Source of the DNA: Xenorhabdus nematophila ATCC 19061
Lineage (GTDB): Bacteria > Pseudomonadota > Gammaproteobacteria > Enterobacterales > Enterobacteriaceae
DNA length: 64,000 nucleotides
Reading direction: 5' to 3'
Assembly: GCF_000252955.1 (NCBI RefSeq)
Contig: NC_014228.1
Span: forward strand, 930,001-994,000
Below the pieces are notes generated by a model. That model saw only the letters and a program-made list of their open reading frames with translations, was not told the origin of the DNA and searched no databases. A program made the position numbers and the translations under genes. Shown one piece after another: positions 11,088 to 20,417 of the stretch (position 1 is the stretch's first letter; every line of letters begins with the position of its first letter).

Positions 11088-12005
11088 ATGATCAAACAAA
11101 GGACATTAAAACGTATTGTTCAAGCGACTGTAGTAGGTTTGCACACAGGTAAAAAAGTCACGCTGACAATGCGTCCAGCACCGGCTAATACCGGGGTCAT
11201 CTATCGTCGTACTGACTTGAATCCTCCGGTTGATTTTCCGGCTGATGCCAAATCTGTGCGTGATACCATGCTCTGTACTTGTCTGGTGAATGAGCATAAT
11301 GTGCGGATTTCAACGGTTGAGCATTTGAATTCAGCATTGGCAGGTTTGGGGATCGATAACATTGTTATTGAAGTCGATGCACCAGAAATCCCGATTATGG
11401 ATGGTAGCGCCAGCCCATTTGTTTTCCTGTTATTGGATGCGGGTATTGAAGAGCTGAATGTTGCGAAGAAATTCGTACGTGTGAAAGAAGCCGTTCGCGT
11501 GGAAGAGGGTGATAAGTGGGCTGAATTGGCGCCATATCATGGTTTCAGTCTGGATTTTACCATCGACTTTAACCATCCGGCGATCGATCCTGATTCACAG
11601 CGTTATAGCCTGGATTTTTCAGCGGATTCGTTTGTTCGTCAGATCAGCCGCGCGCGTACTTTCGGGTTTATGCGTGATATTGAGTACTTACAATCTCAAG
11701 GTTTGTGCCTTGGCGGCAGTTTCGACTGTGCAATTGTGGTTGATGATTACCGAGTACTCAATGAAGATGGTTTGCGTTTTGAAGACGAATTTGTCCGTCA
11801 TAAAATGCTCGATGCTATTGGTGATCTGTTTATGTGTGGTTATAACATTATTGGCGCCTTCACTGCGTTCAAATCAGGCCATGCACTAAACAACAAGCTA
11901 TTGCAAACTGTTTTAGCCCATGAAAGCGCTTGGGAATTTGTTACATTCGAAGATGAAACTGAAATGCCACTGGCTTTCCGTGCTCCTTCATTGGTGTTGG
12001 CATAA
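11088..12005 (+). CDS. lpxC: UDP-3-O-acyl-N-acetylglucosamine deacetylase
   Basis: LpxC is the zinc deacetylase that makes the first committed step of lipid A synthesis, in the cytoplasm. The 305 residues equal the E. coli length. Zinc and catalytic motifs are visible: [17 protein letters not shown] (His79), [13 protein letters not shown], and [15 protein letters not shown] with the zinc-binding His and Asp and a catalytic His further on ([11 protein letters not shown]). E. coli LpxC is controlled by FtsH/LapB proteolysis through its C-terminus; the tail here ends PSLVLA, similar to E. coli, so the same control is plausible. Confidence 0.97.
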   Translation: MIKQRTLKRIVQATVVGLHTGKKVTLTMRPAPANTGVIYRRTDLNPPVDFPADAKSVRDTMLCTCLVNEHNVRISTVEHLNSALAGLGIDNIVIEVDAPEIPIMDGSASPFVFLLLDAGIEELNVAKKFVRVKEAVRVEEGDKWAELAPYHGFSLDFTIDFNHPAIDPDSQRYSLDFSADSFVRQISRARTFGFMRDIEYLQSQGLCLGGSFDCAIVVDDYRVLNEDGLRFEDEFVRHKMLDAIGDLFMCGYNIIGAFTAFKSGHALNNKLLQTVLAHESAWEFVTFEDETEMPLAFRAPSLVLA

Positions 12006-12111
12006 TGGCTAACCTGTATATTAACTGAAAGTGTTGTGAGAACATTCCTATGATGCACCAGTGGGTTATGTTATCTATCACGTTTCTTTCGCTGATGCTT
12101 TTCATTCAGCG

Positions 12112-12648
12112 TTAGCGCTTCTTCTTGGTTGTGCTGGTACCCTCTCCGGCCAGTGCAGCCAATCGTTCCAATTTCCTTCTCAATTTCTCCGGGCTGCGTT
12201 CAGCCAACATCATCAATGTTTCTGCACTTTCATGGGTCAATTGTCGCTTTGGTAAATCCTGATTATCATTATTGGATGCTTTGGTTAGGGATTTTGTGAA
12301 GCTCTGTGCATTATTATCACACTTAATCATTAATGATGGATTAATCCTGATGTCGATTGAGGATAAAGATGGTAGAATTTCGCTCCTTAGCGTAGAAAGC
12401 AGGGTGGGAATTTCATAACGGAGCCGGGTCATCCAGCTGGCATTTCCTGCTTCCAGTACCAGAATTTGTTTGCGATAATTAGCAACTCTGCACCATGGAT
12501 GTAACTGTGCAGGAAGTAAACTGAGAACGGCACGGTTGAGCTTCAATAATGCTATAGCGTGTTTTTGAATTATTTGAAGTGGGCTCTTCCCGACAGTCGC
12601 CTCGTCTTCAAACAGAATATCTAGTGATTGTGGGCGGCTATCTCGCAT
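12112..12648 (-). CDS. DciA-like DUF721 protein
   Basis: This 178-residue protein has the DUF721/DciA pattern in its N-terminal half: a helix-rich start, LHPWCRVANYRKQILVLEAG, and NASWMTRLRYEIPTLLSTLR. DciA proteins are ancestral bacterial helicase operators that load DnaB. In lineages using DnaC, as E. coli does, the role of such homologues is unclear. The C-terminal third (ERSPEKLRRKLERLAALAG, then basic TTKKKR) is charged and lacks a known domain. It is transcribed divergently from secM, with 37 bases between the starts, and tail to tail with lpxC. The family call is from motif recognition. Confidence 0.75.
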   Translation of the reverse strand: MRDSRPQSLDILFEDEATVGKSPLQIIQKHAIALLKLNRAVLSLLPAQLHPWCRVANYRKQILVLEAGNASWMTRLRYEIPTLLSTLRSEILPSLSSIDIRINPSLMIKCDNNAQSFTKSLTKASNNDNQDLPKRQLTHESAETLMMLAERSPEKLRRKLERLAALAGEGTSTTKKKR

Positions 12649-12685
12649 AATAAAGGCAGTTCCAGTATTTATTAATGAAGGGTTA

Positions 12686-13240
12686 ATGAGTATTTTAAAT
12701 CTTTGGCGACAATTTGGTAGGCGTTATTTTTGGTCTCACTTTTTACTGGGTTTCGTTGCCACAGGAATTGGTGTTCCTACTGCTTTCGCTAAGGTAGCCG
12801 AAAATCTTCCTCATACTAATACTTCGTCCTCCCAAGAAAATCAACATCAAGCATTTTCCTCGTTTGAGCATTTATTTCAATTACATCTTTTCCAATTAAA
12901 AAGCGCTCAGCGTCAACCCTCAACTTATTTAAATTACTGGCAGCAACATGCTGTTCGTAATGTTATTCGTCAACTTTCTTTTGCTTTTTCGGTGACAGAA
13001 CCGGTTAGATGTGAAGAAGCAAAAGAAAGTACCCGAATTTCTTCTCCATCCATGCAACAGCTTATGCTGGATACCTTGCATGCTATGTTGATACAAACTC
13101 CAACGCTACTTGATGACATTATTTCTGATGTTTCAAGGGCGGCGGCTGTTTTTCCCAATAGTTACACGCCAGCACTCTGGCTAGCTCAGACCCAAGGGAT
13201 CAGGGCAGGGCCATTATCTCATCATTTATTTTTGCTTTAA
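12686..13240 (+). CDS. secM: SecM secretion monitor, translation-arrest regulator of secA
   Basis: SecM is an exported protein whose nascent chain stalls the ribosome when Sec export is low, which opens the secA ribosome site. The 184-residue protein has a long N-terminal signal (hydrophobic HFLLGFVATGIGVPTAFA, ending about residue 35). The arrest motif lies close to the C-terminus: YTPALWLAQTQGIRAGP. Compared with E. coli FSTPVWISQAQGIRAGP, Phe150 is Tyr and Ile156 is Leu, while Trp155 and GIRAGP are kept. Eight residues (LSHHLFLL) follow the stall site. The rest of the protein is poorly conserved, as usual for SecM. Confidence 0.92.
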   Translation: MSILNLWRQFGRRYFWSHFLLGFVATGIGVPTAFAKVAENLPHTNTSSSQENQHQAFSSFEHLFQLHLFQLKSAQRQPSTYLNYWQQHAVRNVIRQLSFAFSVTEPVRCEEAKESTRISSPSMQQLMLDTLHAMLIQTPTLLDDIISDVSRAAAVFPNSYTPALWLAQTQGIRAGPLSHHLFLL

Positions 13241-13325
13241 TGTTCTTATCTTATCCTGATTTCATAAGATTATTTATAAATGATTGATTGGCTACAACAG
13301 TGGCCTTATCTGAGATGTACTAATT
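13241..13325 (+). promoter_or_regulatory. secM-secA leader with hairpin
   Basis: GGCTAC (13290-13295) pairs with GTGGCC (13300-13305) across AACA, including one G-U pair, shortly upstream of the secA ATG at 13326. The only purine stretch near the start is the weak GAGA at about 13312-13315. In E. coli a secM-secA structure hides the secA ribosome site until SecM stalls. The short hairpin fits a similar arrangement, but no full folding was done. Confidence 0.45.
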
Positions 13326-16034
13326 ATGCTGATTAAATTATTGACGAAAATTTTTGGTAGCCGTAATGACCGTACTTTGCGCCGTTTGCGCAAAATGGTT
13401 GATGTGATTAACCGGATGGAACCGGATTTTGAAAAGCTTTCTGATGAAGAGCTGAAAGCGAAAACAGAGCAATTCCGGACTCGTCTGAAGGAAGGGGAAT
13501 CACTGGAAAAAATTCTGCCGGAAGCCTTTGCCACTGTACGTGAAGCCAGCAAACGTGTTTTTGGTATGCGCCACTTTGATGTACAGCTGCTGGGCGGGAT
13601 GGTGCTGAATGAACGTTGTATTGCAGAAATGCGTACTGGTGAAGGTAAAACGCTGACAGCAACGTTGCCTGCCTACCTTAACGCGCTGAGTGGACGTGGT
13701 GTTCATGTTGTTACGGTGAATGATTATCTGGCTCAGCGTGATGCCGAAAACAACCGCCCATTGTTTGAGTTCCTTGGTCTGACAGTAGGCATTAACCTGC
13801 CGGGAATGCCTGCGCCGGCAAAACGTGAAGCCTATGCCGCAGACATTACTTACGGCACCAACAATGAATATGGCTTCGATTATTTGCGCGACAACATGGC
13901 CTTTAGTCCAGAAGAGCGAGTTCAGCGTAAGCTACATTATGCCTTGGTGGATGAAGTTGACTCTATTCTTATTGATGAGGCTCGTACGCCGCTGATTATT
14001 TCAGGGCCAGCAGAAGACAGTTCTGAGCTTTATATCAAAGTGGACAAGCTGATACCAAAATTGATCCGTCAAGAAAAAGAGGATTCAGACACTTTCCAAG
14101 GTGAAGGCCACTTTTCAGTTGATGAAAAGTCACGTCAAGTCAATTTGACAGAACGTGGTTTAGTACTGATTGAAGAATTGCTGGTGAATGCCAAATTGAT
14201 GGATGAAGGTGAATCCTTGTATTCACCGACTAACATCATGTTGATGCATCATGTAACAGCAGCCTTGCGCGCTCATGTCCTGTTTACCCGTGATGTAGAC
14301 TATATTGTCAAAGATGGTGAAGTTATCATTGTTGACGAACATACCGGGCGTACTATGCAGGGGCGTCGTTGGTCTGACGGCCTGCATCAGGCAGTAGAAG
14401 CTAAAGAAGGTGTCGAAATTCAGAATGAAAACCAGACATTGGCTTCAATCACCTTCCAGAACTATTTCCGTATCTATGAAAAGCTGGCTGGGATGACAGG
14501 GACTGCCGATACTGAAGCCTTTGAATTCAGCTCTATTTATAAGTTAGATACCATTGTCATTCCAACAAACCGTCCAATGATCCGTCAAGATTTATCCGAT
14601 CTGGTTTACATGACGGAAGCGGAAAAAATTGAAGCGATCATTGAAGATATCAGGGAACGTACAAGCAAAGGTCAGCCAGTGTTGGTGGGAACCATTTCGA
14701 TTGAAAAATCAGAACTTGTTTCTAATGCGCTGACTGAAGCTGGCATTGCGCATAACGTTCTGAACGCAAAATTCCACGCAATGGAAGCCGACATTATCGC
14801 TCAGGCAGGTCAGGCCAGCACAGTAACTATTGCAACCAACATGGCGGGACGTGGTACAGATATCATGTTGGGAGGAAGCTGGCAGTCAGAAGTTGCCAAG
14901 CTGGAAGAGCCGACTGAAGAACAAATCGAGAAAATCAAAGCAGCATGGCAAGAGCGTCATGATGCAGTATTGGCTGCGGGCGGCTTACATATTGTTGGTA
15001 CAGAGCGCCATGAATCACGCCGTATTGATAACCAGTTACGTGGACGTGCAGGGCGTCAGGGGGATGCGGGTTCTTCACGCTTCTATCTTTCAATGGAAGA
15101 CTCCCTGATGCGTATTTTTGCTTCTGATCGTGTTACCGGCATGATGCGTAAGCTGGGTATGAAACCGGGCGAAGCAATTGAGCATCCGTGGGTGACTAAA
15201 GCGATTGCTAATGCTCAACGTAAAGTTGAAAGCCGCAACTTTGATATTCGTAAGCAGCTGCTGGAATATGATGATGTTGCCAATGATCAGCGCCGGGCAA
15301 TTTATGCTCAGCGTAACGATTTGCTTGATGTCAGTGATGTTAGCGACACCATTGCCAGCATCCGTGAAGATGTCTTTAAAGTAACGATTGATGCTTATAT
15401 TCCGCCCCAATCACTGGAAGAAATGTGGGATATTGAAGGATTGCAGGAACGTTTAGTCAGCGATTTTGATTTGACGCTGCCAATTAAAGAGTGGTTGGAC
15501 AAAGAGCCTGAATTGCATGAAGAAACATTGCGCGAACGTATTCTTGATCAGGCGATTGAAGTCTATAAGCAGAAAGAAGAGGTTGTCAGTGCAGAGATGA
15601 TGCGTAACTTTGAAAAAGGCATCATGTTGCAAACTTTAGATACACTGTGGAAAGAACATTTGGCCGCGATGGATTACCTGCGCCAAGGTATCCATCTGCG
15701 TGGTTATGCACAGAAAGATCCGAAACAGGAATACAAACGTGAATCTTTTGCCATGTTTGCCAATATGCTGGAATCATTGAAATATGAAGTGATCAGTACC
15801 TTGAGCAAAGTTCAGGTTAGAATGCCGGAAGAAGTTGAAGCACTTGAACAGCAACGCCGTGAAGAAGCTGAGCGTTTAGCAAGGAAACAGCACTTGAGCC
15901 ACGAAGTTGAGCAGGGTGCGTTGATGTCAGAAGCGGAAGCGCAAATGGCAAACAGAGAGCGTAAAATCGGACGTAATGATCCTTGCCCGTGTGATTCTGG
16001 CAAGAAATATAAGCATTGTCACGGTCGCTTATAA
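13326..16034 (+). CDS. secA: Preprotein translocase ATPase SecA
   Basis: SecA is the motor ATPase of the SecYEG translocon. The 902 residues (E. coli 901) start [18 protein letters not shown]. Motor motifs are intact: Walker A MRTGEGKT at about 102-109, [56 protein letters not shown] and [18 protein letters not shown]. The C-terminal zinc segment [15 protein letters not shown], which binds SecB and ribosomes, is complete. It follows secM, whose stalling should control it. An ABC-F gene on the other strand converges on its 3' end. Confidence 0.98.
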   Translation: MLIKLLTKIFGSRNDRTLRRLRKMVDVINRMEPDFEKLSDEELKAKTEQFRTRLKEGESLEKILPEAFATVREASKRVFGMRHFDVQLLGGMVLNERCIAEMRTGEGKTLTATLPAYLNALSGRGVHVVTVNDYLAQRDAENNRPLFEFLGLTVGINLPGMPAPAKREAYAADITYGTNNEYGFDYLRDNMAFSPEERVQRKLHYALVDEVDSILIDEARTPLIISGPAEDSSELYIKVDKLIPKLIRQEKEDSDTFQGEGHFSVDEKSRQVNLTERGLVLIEELLVNAKLMDEGESLYSPTNIMLMHHVTAALRAHVLFTRDVDYIVKDGEVIIVDEHTGRTMQGRRWSDGLHQAVEAKEGVEIQNENQTLASITFQNYFRIYEKLAGMTGTADTEAFEFSSIYKLDTIVIPTNRPMIRQDLSDLVYMTEAEKIEAIIEDIRERTSKGQPVLVGTISIEKSELVSNALTEAGIAHNVLNAKFHAMEADIIAQAGQASTVTIATNMAGRGTDIMLGGSWQSEVAKLEEPTEEQIEKIKAAWQERHDAVLAAGGLHIVGTERHESRRIDNQLRGRAGRQGDAGSSRFYLSMEDSLMRIFASDRVTGMMRKLGMKPGEAIEHPWVTKAIANAQRKVESRNFDIRKQLLEYDDVANDQRRAIYAQRNDLLDVSDVSDTIASIREDVFKVTIDAYIPPQSLEEMWDIEGLQERLVSDFDLTLPIKEWLDKEPELHEETLRERILDQAIEVYKQKEEVVSAEMMRNFEKGIMLQTLDTLWKEHLAAMDYLRQGIHLRGYAQKDPKQEYKRESFAMFANMLESLKYEVISTLSKVQVRMPEEVEALEQQRREEAERLARKQHLSHEVEQGALMSEAEAQMANRERKIGRNDPCPCDSGKKYKHCHGRL

Positions 16035-16050
16035 TTAGAAACAAATAAAT

Positions 16051-16083
16051 AGAGCCAGTGGCTGATCGCCACTGGCTCTATAT
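16051..16083. terminator. Terminator between secA and the convergent ABC-F gene
   Basis: AGAGCCAGTGGC (16051-16062) and GCCACTGGCTCT (16068-16079) form a perfect 12-bp stem with a five-base loop. A short T-rich tail (ATATTT) follows on +, and T-rich sequence also follows on -, so it could serve both converging genes. Confidence 0.75.
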
Positions 16084-16190
16084 TTCAGGCTGGTATCGCC
16101 ACAGCAACAGAAAACTATCACGACTGAGATGGTCAGATTCAGCCCATTCCTCAAACTTTATTCTGTATGCGTGTTTTTCGAGATTGTTGC

Positions 16191-17792
16191 TTAATAAAGT
16201 GATTTTGAGGTCAATGCTAATTTCTGCATATTCCCCACATTTTGAATGAATTGCTCATCATGGGAAATCAATACCATAGCTCCGGTATAATCATGTAACG
16301 CTTTCTGAAGTAGTTCACGTGATTCGATATCCAGATGATTGTCTGGCTCATCCAATAGCAATAGGGCAGGAGCATACGGACCACAAAACAGACAAGCCAG
16401 TGCAACTTTAAGTTGTTCACCACCACTCAGATAGCCAACAGGTTTTAACGCTTCTTCTCCACGAATACGTAATTGAGCGAGTCGGGTACGGTAGCGATCT
16501 TCAGTCCAGCCGGGAGATTGTAATTGAAAATTATGTAGTGCGGATTGGTTTTTATCCAGAAATGAAAAATGTTGATCCATCAGACGATATGAAGGTGTTA
16601 TTCGGCAAGTACCTTGTTTAAGGGGCAGAACACCTGTCATGACTTTCAATAAGGTCGATTTTCCGCTGCCATTATTGCCGATAACCGCAAGACGTTCATT
16701 ATTATGAATTGTCAGACTAATCGGGATGTTTGAACCAAAAGGTAAAATAACATCCTGTAAGTAAAGTAACGGTGGGGTAGCAGTTTGTGGGGTAGCCACA
16801 GTAATGGATAACGGATCAATAATTTCTAATTTCGTTCTGGCATCTGTTGCCAGTGAGGTATGCCTCTGTACTCGTTCTTCATGTAATTTTGCTTGCCGTG
16901 ACAAAGTAGCTCCTGAACGATCCCGTTCACGGTCAAGAAGCAGTTTAGCTTGGTTGGCATTTTCTCGCCGTTGCTTACCTTGACTCAGCCTTTTACTGAC
17001 TTTTTCATAATCTTTTTGCTTATCTTGCAGTACTTGTTTCAGATTTTTCTGGGTTTGTTCGACTTCGCGTTGAATACCCAGCCGGAGTTGTTCCTTACTT
17101 TCCAGCCACGTTTCCCATCCACCGATACTACGCGACAGCCCTAACCCGCTGAGCTCATATACAATTGAAGTATGTTGTAACAGCTGAGTATTGTGGGTAA
17201 CCAGCAAAACACCACCATTGAACGCTGCCAGCCATCGGGCTAACCAAAGACGCCCTTGTCGATCAAGATGATTACTGGGTTCATCCAAAATCATAAAACC
17301 CACACCTTGTTTTTTTAGTGTTAATAACCTAATCCGTGTTTGCTCTCCACCGCTCAGCGAATCAAAAGGTCGGTTTAGTATATTCGGATTGAGTTCACCT
17401 TCTGCTAACAGAGATTCGACCTGATATTGCCAGTCCCACTTACCTTCCATCATATCGAAATCATCTGTGTTGCCAATGCCTGCCAGAACGCGTTCATTGG
17501 CTCTCATGATCTTAGACAATCCCAGCATATCGGCAGCGTTACCGGCAAAAGATGACAGGCTTTGTGATAAATAACCGACATCACAAAAATGTTTTACACT
17601 GCCTTCGGTGGGAGATATCTGCTGTGCCAATACCGATGCCAGCCAAGATTTACCAATACCATTGCGTCCGACTAACGCATGTTGTTCTGCATTTAAAAAC
17701 ATATCAATACCAGAGAACAAGGGCGTTACTTCACCTGGAAACTGATACGCTATTTGTCTTGCTTCAATCATGGATTGAACGGCATGTTGCAT
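16191..17792 (-). CDS. ABC-F family ATPase, possible ribosome-protection or translation factor
   Basis: The 533-residue protein has two ABC ATPase domains in one chain and no membrane segments, the ABC-F layout. Domain 1: Walker A GRNGIGKS at 42-49, signature SGGEQ at 147-151, Walker B MILDEPSNHLD near 167. A charged linker rich in Lys, Gln and Glu lies at about 240-310. Domain 2: GNNGSGKS at 372-379, SGGEQ at 456-460, LLLLDEPDNHLD ending near 488. ABC-F proteins act on the ribosome, some conferring resistance to exit-tunnel antibiotics; the subfamily cannot be fixed by eye. AAGGAAG lies before the start. It splits secA from mutT, adjacent in E. coli, so it is probably an insertion. Confidence 0.85.
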   Translation of the reverse strand: MQHAVQSMIEARQIAYQFPGEVTPLFSGIDMFLNAEQHALVGRNGIGKSWLASVLAQQISPTEGSVKHFCDVGYLSQSLSSFAGNAADMLGLSKIMRANERVLAGIGNTDDFDMMEGKWDWQYQVESLLAEGELNPNILNRPFDSLSGGEQTRIRLLTLKKQGVGFMILDEPSNHLDRQGRLWLARWLAAFNGGVLLVTHNTQLLQHTSIVYELSGLGLSRSIGGWETWLESKEQLRLGIQREVEQTQKNLKQVLQDKQKDYEKVSKRLSQGKQRRENANQAKLLLDRERDRSGATLSRQAKLHEERVQRHTSLATDARTKLEIIDPLSITVATPQTATPPLLYLQDVILPFGSNIPISLTIHNNERLAVIGNNGSGKSTLLKVMTGVLPLKQGTCRITPSYRLMDQHFSFLDKNQSALHNFQLQSPGWTEDRYRTRLAQLRIRGEEALKPVGYLSGGEQLKVALACLFCGPYAPALLLLDEPDNHLDIESRELLQKALHDYTGAMVLISHDEQFIQNVGNMQKLALTSKSLY

Positions 17793-18127
17793 AAACTGTG
17801 CTTCCTTAATCTTAAAAACAATTGTTTAAATCTATTTTTAGGTTAAATTCTTACACTGTTTATAATTGATTATTACATGATGTTTTCTCTATCTTTTATG
17901 CTGCTGATTGGTATCAGTGCCCACTTCCGACTACATTATATTATTGTGTTTTTGGTTGTTCGTTGATTTTGCCCGCTGCTGTTCAAAATTTATTGGGTAG
18001 AGAGATCATTGTTAATAAAAGTGATGAAAGAATGGTGCAATACAAGTTTGCGATTCAAGCTAATTTTAATGTAGTCTGCAAGATATAATCACTTGGGTTA
18101 AATAATAAATTGCAAGAAAAAACGGTT
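17793..18127. other. AT-rich divergent intergenic region, ABC-F/mutT
   Basis: About 335 bases without a gene. It holds the ribosome site of the ABC-F gene (on -) and a perfect 12-bp palindrome AAACAATTGTTT at 17816-17827, a possible operator close to the ABC-F start. The region must also supply a promoter for mutT, now cut off from secA. No clear promoter, leader peptide or RNA gene was recognised. Confidence 0.5.
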
Positions 18128-18532
18128 ATGGAAAAAAAATATCTGCGTATTGCAGCAGGCATCATTAGAGATAGCAATAATAAAATTTTTATCACTCAGC
18201 GTAGTGCTGATTCACATATGGGTGGTTTTTGGGAGTTTCCCGGAGGGAAACTGGAAGAAGAAGAAACACCTAACCAAGCATTGATTAGGGAATTACAAGA
18301 AGAAGTAGGTATTACTGTAACGCATTGTGAATTGGTGGATACTGTTATTCATGATTTTCCTGATAGAAACATCACGCTCTACTTTTTTTTGGTTCATGGA
18401 TGGAAAAATGAGCCATTTGGTAAAGAAGGGCAGCCTTCCCGCTGGGTATTACAGTCAGAATTGATTGCTGACGAATTCCCGCCTGCAAACCGCAGTATTG
18501 TCGATTTTTTAACAAAGAGTGACTCTCATTAA
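18128..18532 (+). CDS. mutT: 8-oxo-dGTP diphosphatase, Nudix hydrolase
   Basis: MutT removes 8-oxo-dGTP from the nucleotide pool and so prevents A-to-C transversions. From ATG 18128 the protein has 134 residues (E. coli 129). The Nudix box is complete: GGKLEEEETPNQALIRELQE followed by EVGI. N-terminal YLRIAAGIIRDSNNKIFITQR and later FPDRNITLYFFLV and GKEGQPSRW also match MutT. A TTG at 18110 would add six residues but has no homologous extension. In E. coli mutT lies directly behind secA; here an ABC-F gene intervenes. Confidence 0.94.
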   Translation: MEKKYLRIAAGIIRDSNNKIFITQRSADSHMGGFWEFPGGKLEEEETPNQALIRELQEEVGITVTHCELVDTVIHDFPDRNITLYFFLVHGWKNEPFGKEGQPSRWVLQSELIADEFPPANRSIVDFLTKSDSH

Positions 18533-18627
18533 GAAATGAACACCACTCTTTTGCATTGATTTTTTAGGCAATGATATCGGCGCAGTAACAAATATAATTG
18601 CTGTTGCACCGATGTCATGTGACTGTT

Positions 18628-18654
18628 CGCCGCCCGCATTGGGCGACGGTTTTT
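18628..18654 (+). terminator. Rho-independent terminator after mutT
   Basis: CGCCGCCC (18628-18635) and GGGCGACG (18641-18648) form a GC-rich stem with one mismatch, followed by GGTTTTT. It lies about 95 bases after the mutT stop and just before the convergent yacG end. Confidence 0.7.
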
Positions 18655-18672
18655 GCTAAGCGATATCAGATA

Positions 18673-18870
18673 TCACAGCTCTGGCGCTTCGCTCCAGCTA
18701 TCATTTTCTGAAATATCACTTTGGCTAGGTATTTTTTTTTCTTCGCTTGCCCATTCACCTAAGTCAATTAATTGGCAACGTTTACTACAAAATGGGCGGT
18801 GTGGGCTGATCTCCCCCCACACTACTGTGTTGCCACATGTTGGACACACGACCGTCAATACTTCAGACAT
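18673..18870 (-). CDS. yacG: DNA gyrase inhibitor YacG, small zinc protein
   Basis: YacG is a small zinc-binding protein reported to inhibit DNA gyrase by binding GyrB. The 65-residue product keeps both Cys pairs of the zinc site ([12 protein letters not shown] and [17 protein letters not shown]) and the acidic tail ([12 protein letters not shown]), close to E. coli throughout. It is the last gene of the coaE-zapD-yacG operon, 36 bases after zapD. Confidence 0.95.
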   Translation of the reverse strand: MSEVLTVVCPTCGNTVVWGEISPHRPFCSKRCQLIDLGEWASEEKKIPSQSDISENDSWSEAPEL

Positions 18871-18906
18871 CTTACTTTCCTTCCCCTGCTTACTTGAGAA
18901 TCTATG

Positions 18907-19665
18907 TTAACAGCAGGCTAATTCAAATGACAAATGGGGGGGGATAACACCATGCTCACTGTCCATAGGTAAAAAACGGACAGCAAAACGCGTTTTGTAA
19001 CCGGAGACTTGTGGGTAAACTAATGCGTTGAGGGCGATATCCAGTTTTAACCTCAGCAAATCAGCGTCATCAGCGTTTCCCTGATAAAAACCATTATGAC
19101 TGATTTTAGGTATAAATATTGCCGATTGGCGCATGAGTTCCAGAATGCTTTCTAGTGCTTGCTTTAATGGGCGAAGGCTGTCTAACCAATTCTTGACGGA
19201 TTCATCTCTGATAGATTGTGGCAAATGCAGCCACAAGTGTAGTGTCGGCAAATCAAAGCTACAACATCCACCCGGAATACTGAGCCTTTGGCGTACCATA
19301 CTGATAATACGGTCTTCCTTGATATATTGGCTGAGTCTCGGCGCTTGGCTTAAGGCTATACTGCGCTCTTTGAGCTGTTGTGACAAATTGTAGATCATGG
19401 CCGTATCAGCATCGGGGGCTCCAAGCCATAATTTTAATTTTACTTGCTGACGATCCAGTTCTTTTAATAATTCAGAACGAACTTCACCCCGTTCCAGGAT
19501 CTCAATAAGTTCGGCTATTGTACGAAAAAATGACAGGCTACTGGCTTGAGAATCTAAGTGGCTTTGTTTTTCCAATTGTTGAAGTGAAGATTCAATCCTC
19601 AGCCATGAACGCATTTTTTCATTGAGTGGATGTTCAAAAATAATAGTAGAGGTTGCATCACTCAT
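18907..19665 (-). CDS. zapD: Z-ring associated protein ZapD
   Basis: ZapD binds the FtsZ C-terminus and cross-links protofilaments in the cytoplasm. The 252-residue protein (E. coli 247) shows [18 protein letters not shown] at the start, [40 protein letters not shown] and the C-terminal SFELACC, all family features. Its ATG overlaps the coaE stop by one base (TAATG). It follows coaE, as in E. coli. Confidence 0.96.
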   Translation of the reverse strand: MSDATSTIIFEHPLNEKMRSWLRIESSLQQLEKQSHLDSQASSLSFFRTIAELIEILERGEVRSELLKELDRQQVKLKLWLGAPDADTAMIYNLSQQLKERSIALSQAPRLSQYIKEDRIISMVRQRLSIPGGCCSFDLPTLHLWLHLPQSIRDESVKNWLDSLRPLKQALESILELMRQSAIFIPKISHNGFYQGNADDADLLRLKLDIALNALVYPQVSGYKTRFAVRFLPMDSEHGVIPPHLSFELACC

Positions 19666-20285
19666 TATGGTTTTTCCTGTCTGACAGATTCTGCTTGTTT
19701 TAAATACTGTTGATGCAATTCAACCACACGAGAAGAAACAATGTCTTGTTCACGATGATGGTTGAAAATGACATCGTCTGCTTTTTCCAGTCTATCCTGA
19801 CGGTTGGCCTGTGCAGCCAAAATATTTTCGACTTGTTGGCGATTTACGCCATCACGGGCCATTGTCCGCTCAATTTGTACTTCTGGTAAGACATCAACGA
19901 CTAAAATACGGTCTGCCAAGTGTATTAAATTATTTTCAATGAGCAGGGGGACTACCCAAATGACATAGGGGGCAGTAATCTGATTTAATTGTCGCTGAGT
20001 TTCTGCCTGTATCAGCGGATGCAGCAACGCATTGAGCCACTGTTTTTCTGCCGGAGTAGCAAAAATTTTTTGGCGTAACAATATGCGATTAAGGTTACCA
20101 TCGGGCAATAATATCTCAGGGCCGAAGTGTTCTGAGATTGATTGTAATGCGGGGGTGCCAGGAGCAACAACTTCTCTGGCAATAATATCGGCGTCAACAA
20201 GTGGGACGCCAAGGGATGAAAATACATTAGAGATAGTCGTTTTACCGCTACCAATTCCACCTGTGAGAGCAACAATATAAGTCAT
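19665..20285 (-). CDS. coaE: Dephospho-CoA kinase
   Basis: CoaE phosphorylates dephospho-CoA, the last step of coenzyme A synthesis. The 206 residues equal E. coli in length. The P-loop is [16 protein letters not shown] at the N-terminus, followed by [21 protein letters not shown] and [11 protein letters not shown], and the lid region [13 protein letters not shown]. It begins the coaE-zapD-yacG operon. The guaC gene that sits upstream in E. coli is absent here. Confidence 0.96.
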   Translation of the reverse strand: MTYIVALTGGIGSGKTTISNVFSSLGVPLVDADIIAREVVAPGTPALQSISEHFGPEILLPDGNLNRILLRQKIFATPAEKQWLNALLHPLIQAETQRQLNQITAPYVIWVVPLLIENNLIHLADRILVVDVLPEVQIERTMARDGVNRQQVENILAAQANRQDRLEKADDVIFNHHREQDIVSSRVVELHQQYLKQAESVRQEKP

Positions 20286-20417
20286 TCTATCCCTTAAAAT
20301 ATTTCTGATAGCCTAATTAAATTGTAACTCAAGGAAGGCAGATGAGCTATAAACAAACACGTATAATTCCAGCTTTTGCGTCCTTGAGAAAAGATAATAA
20401 AATATGTAAATATCTTG

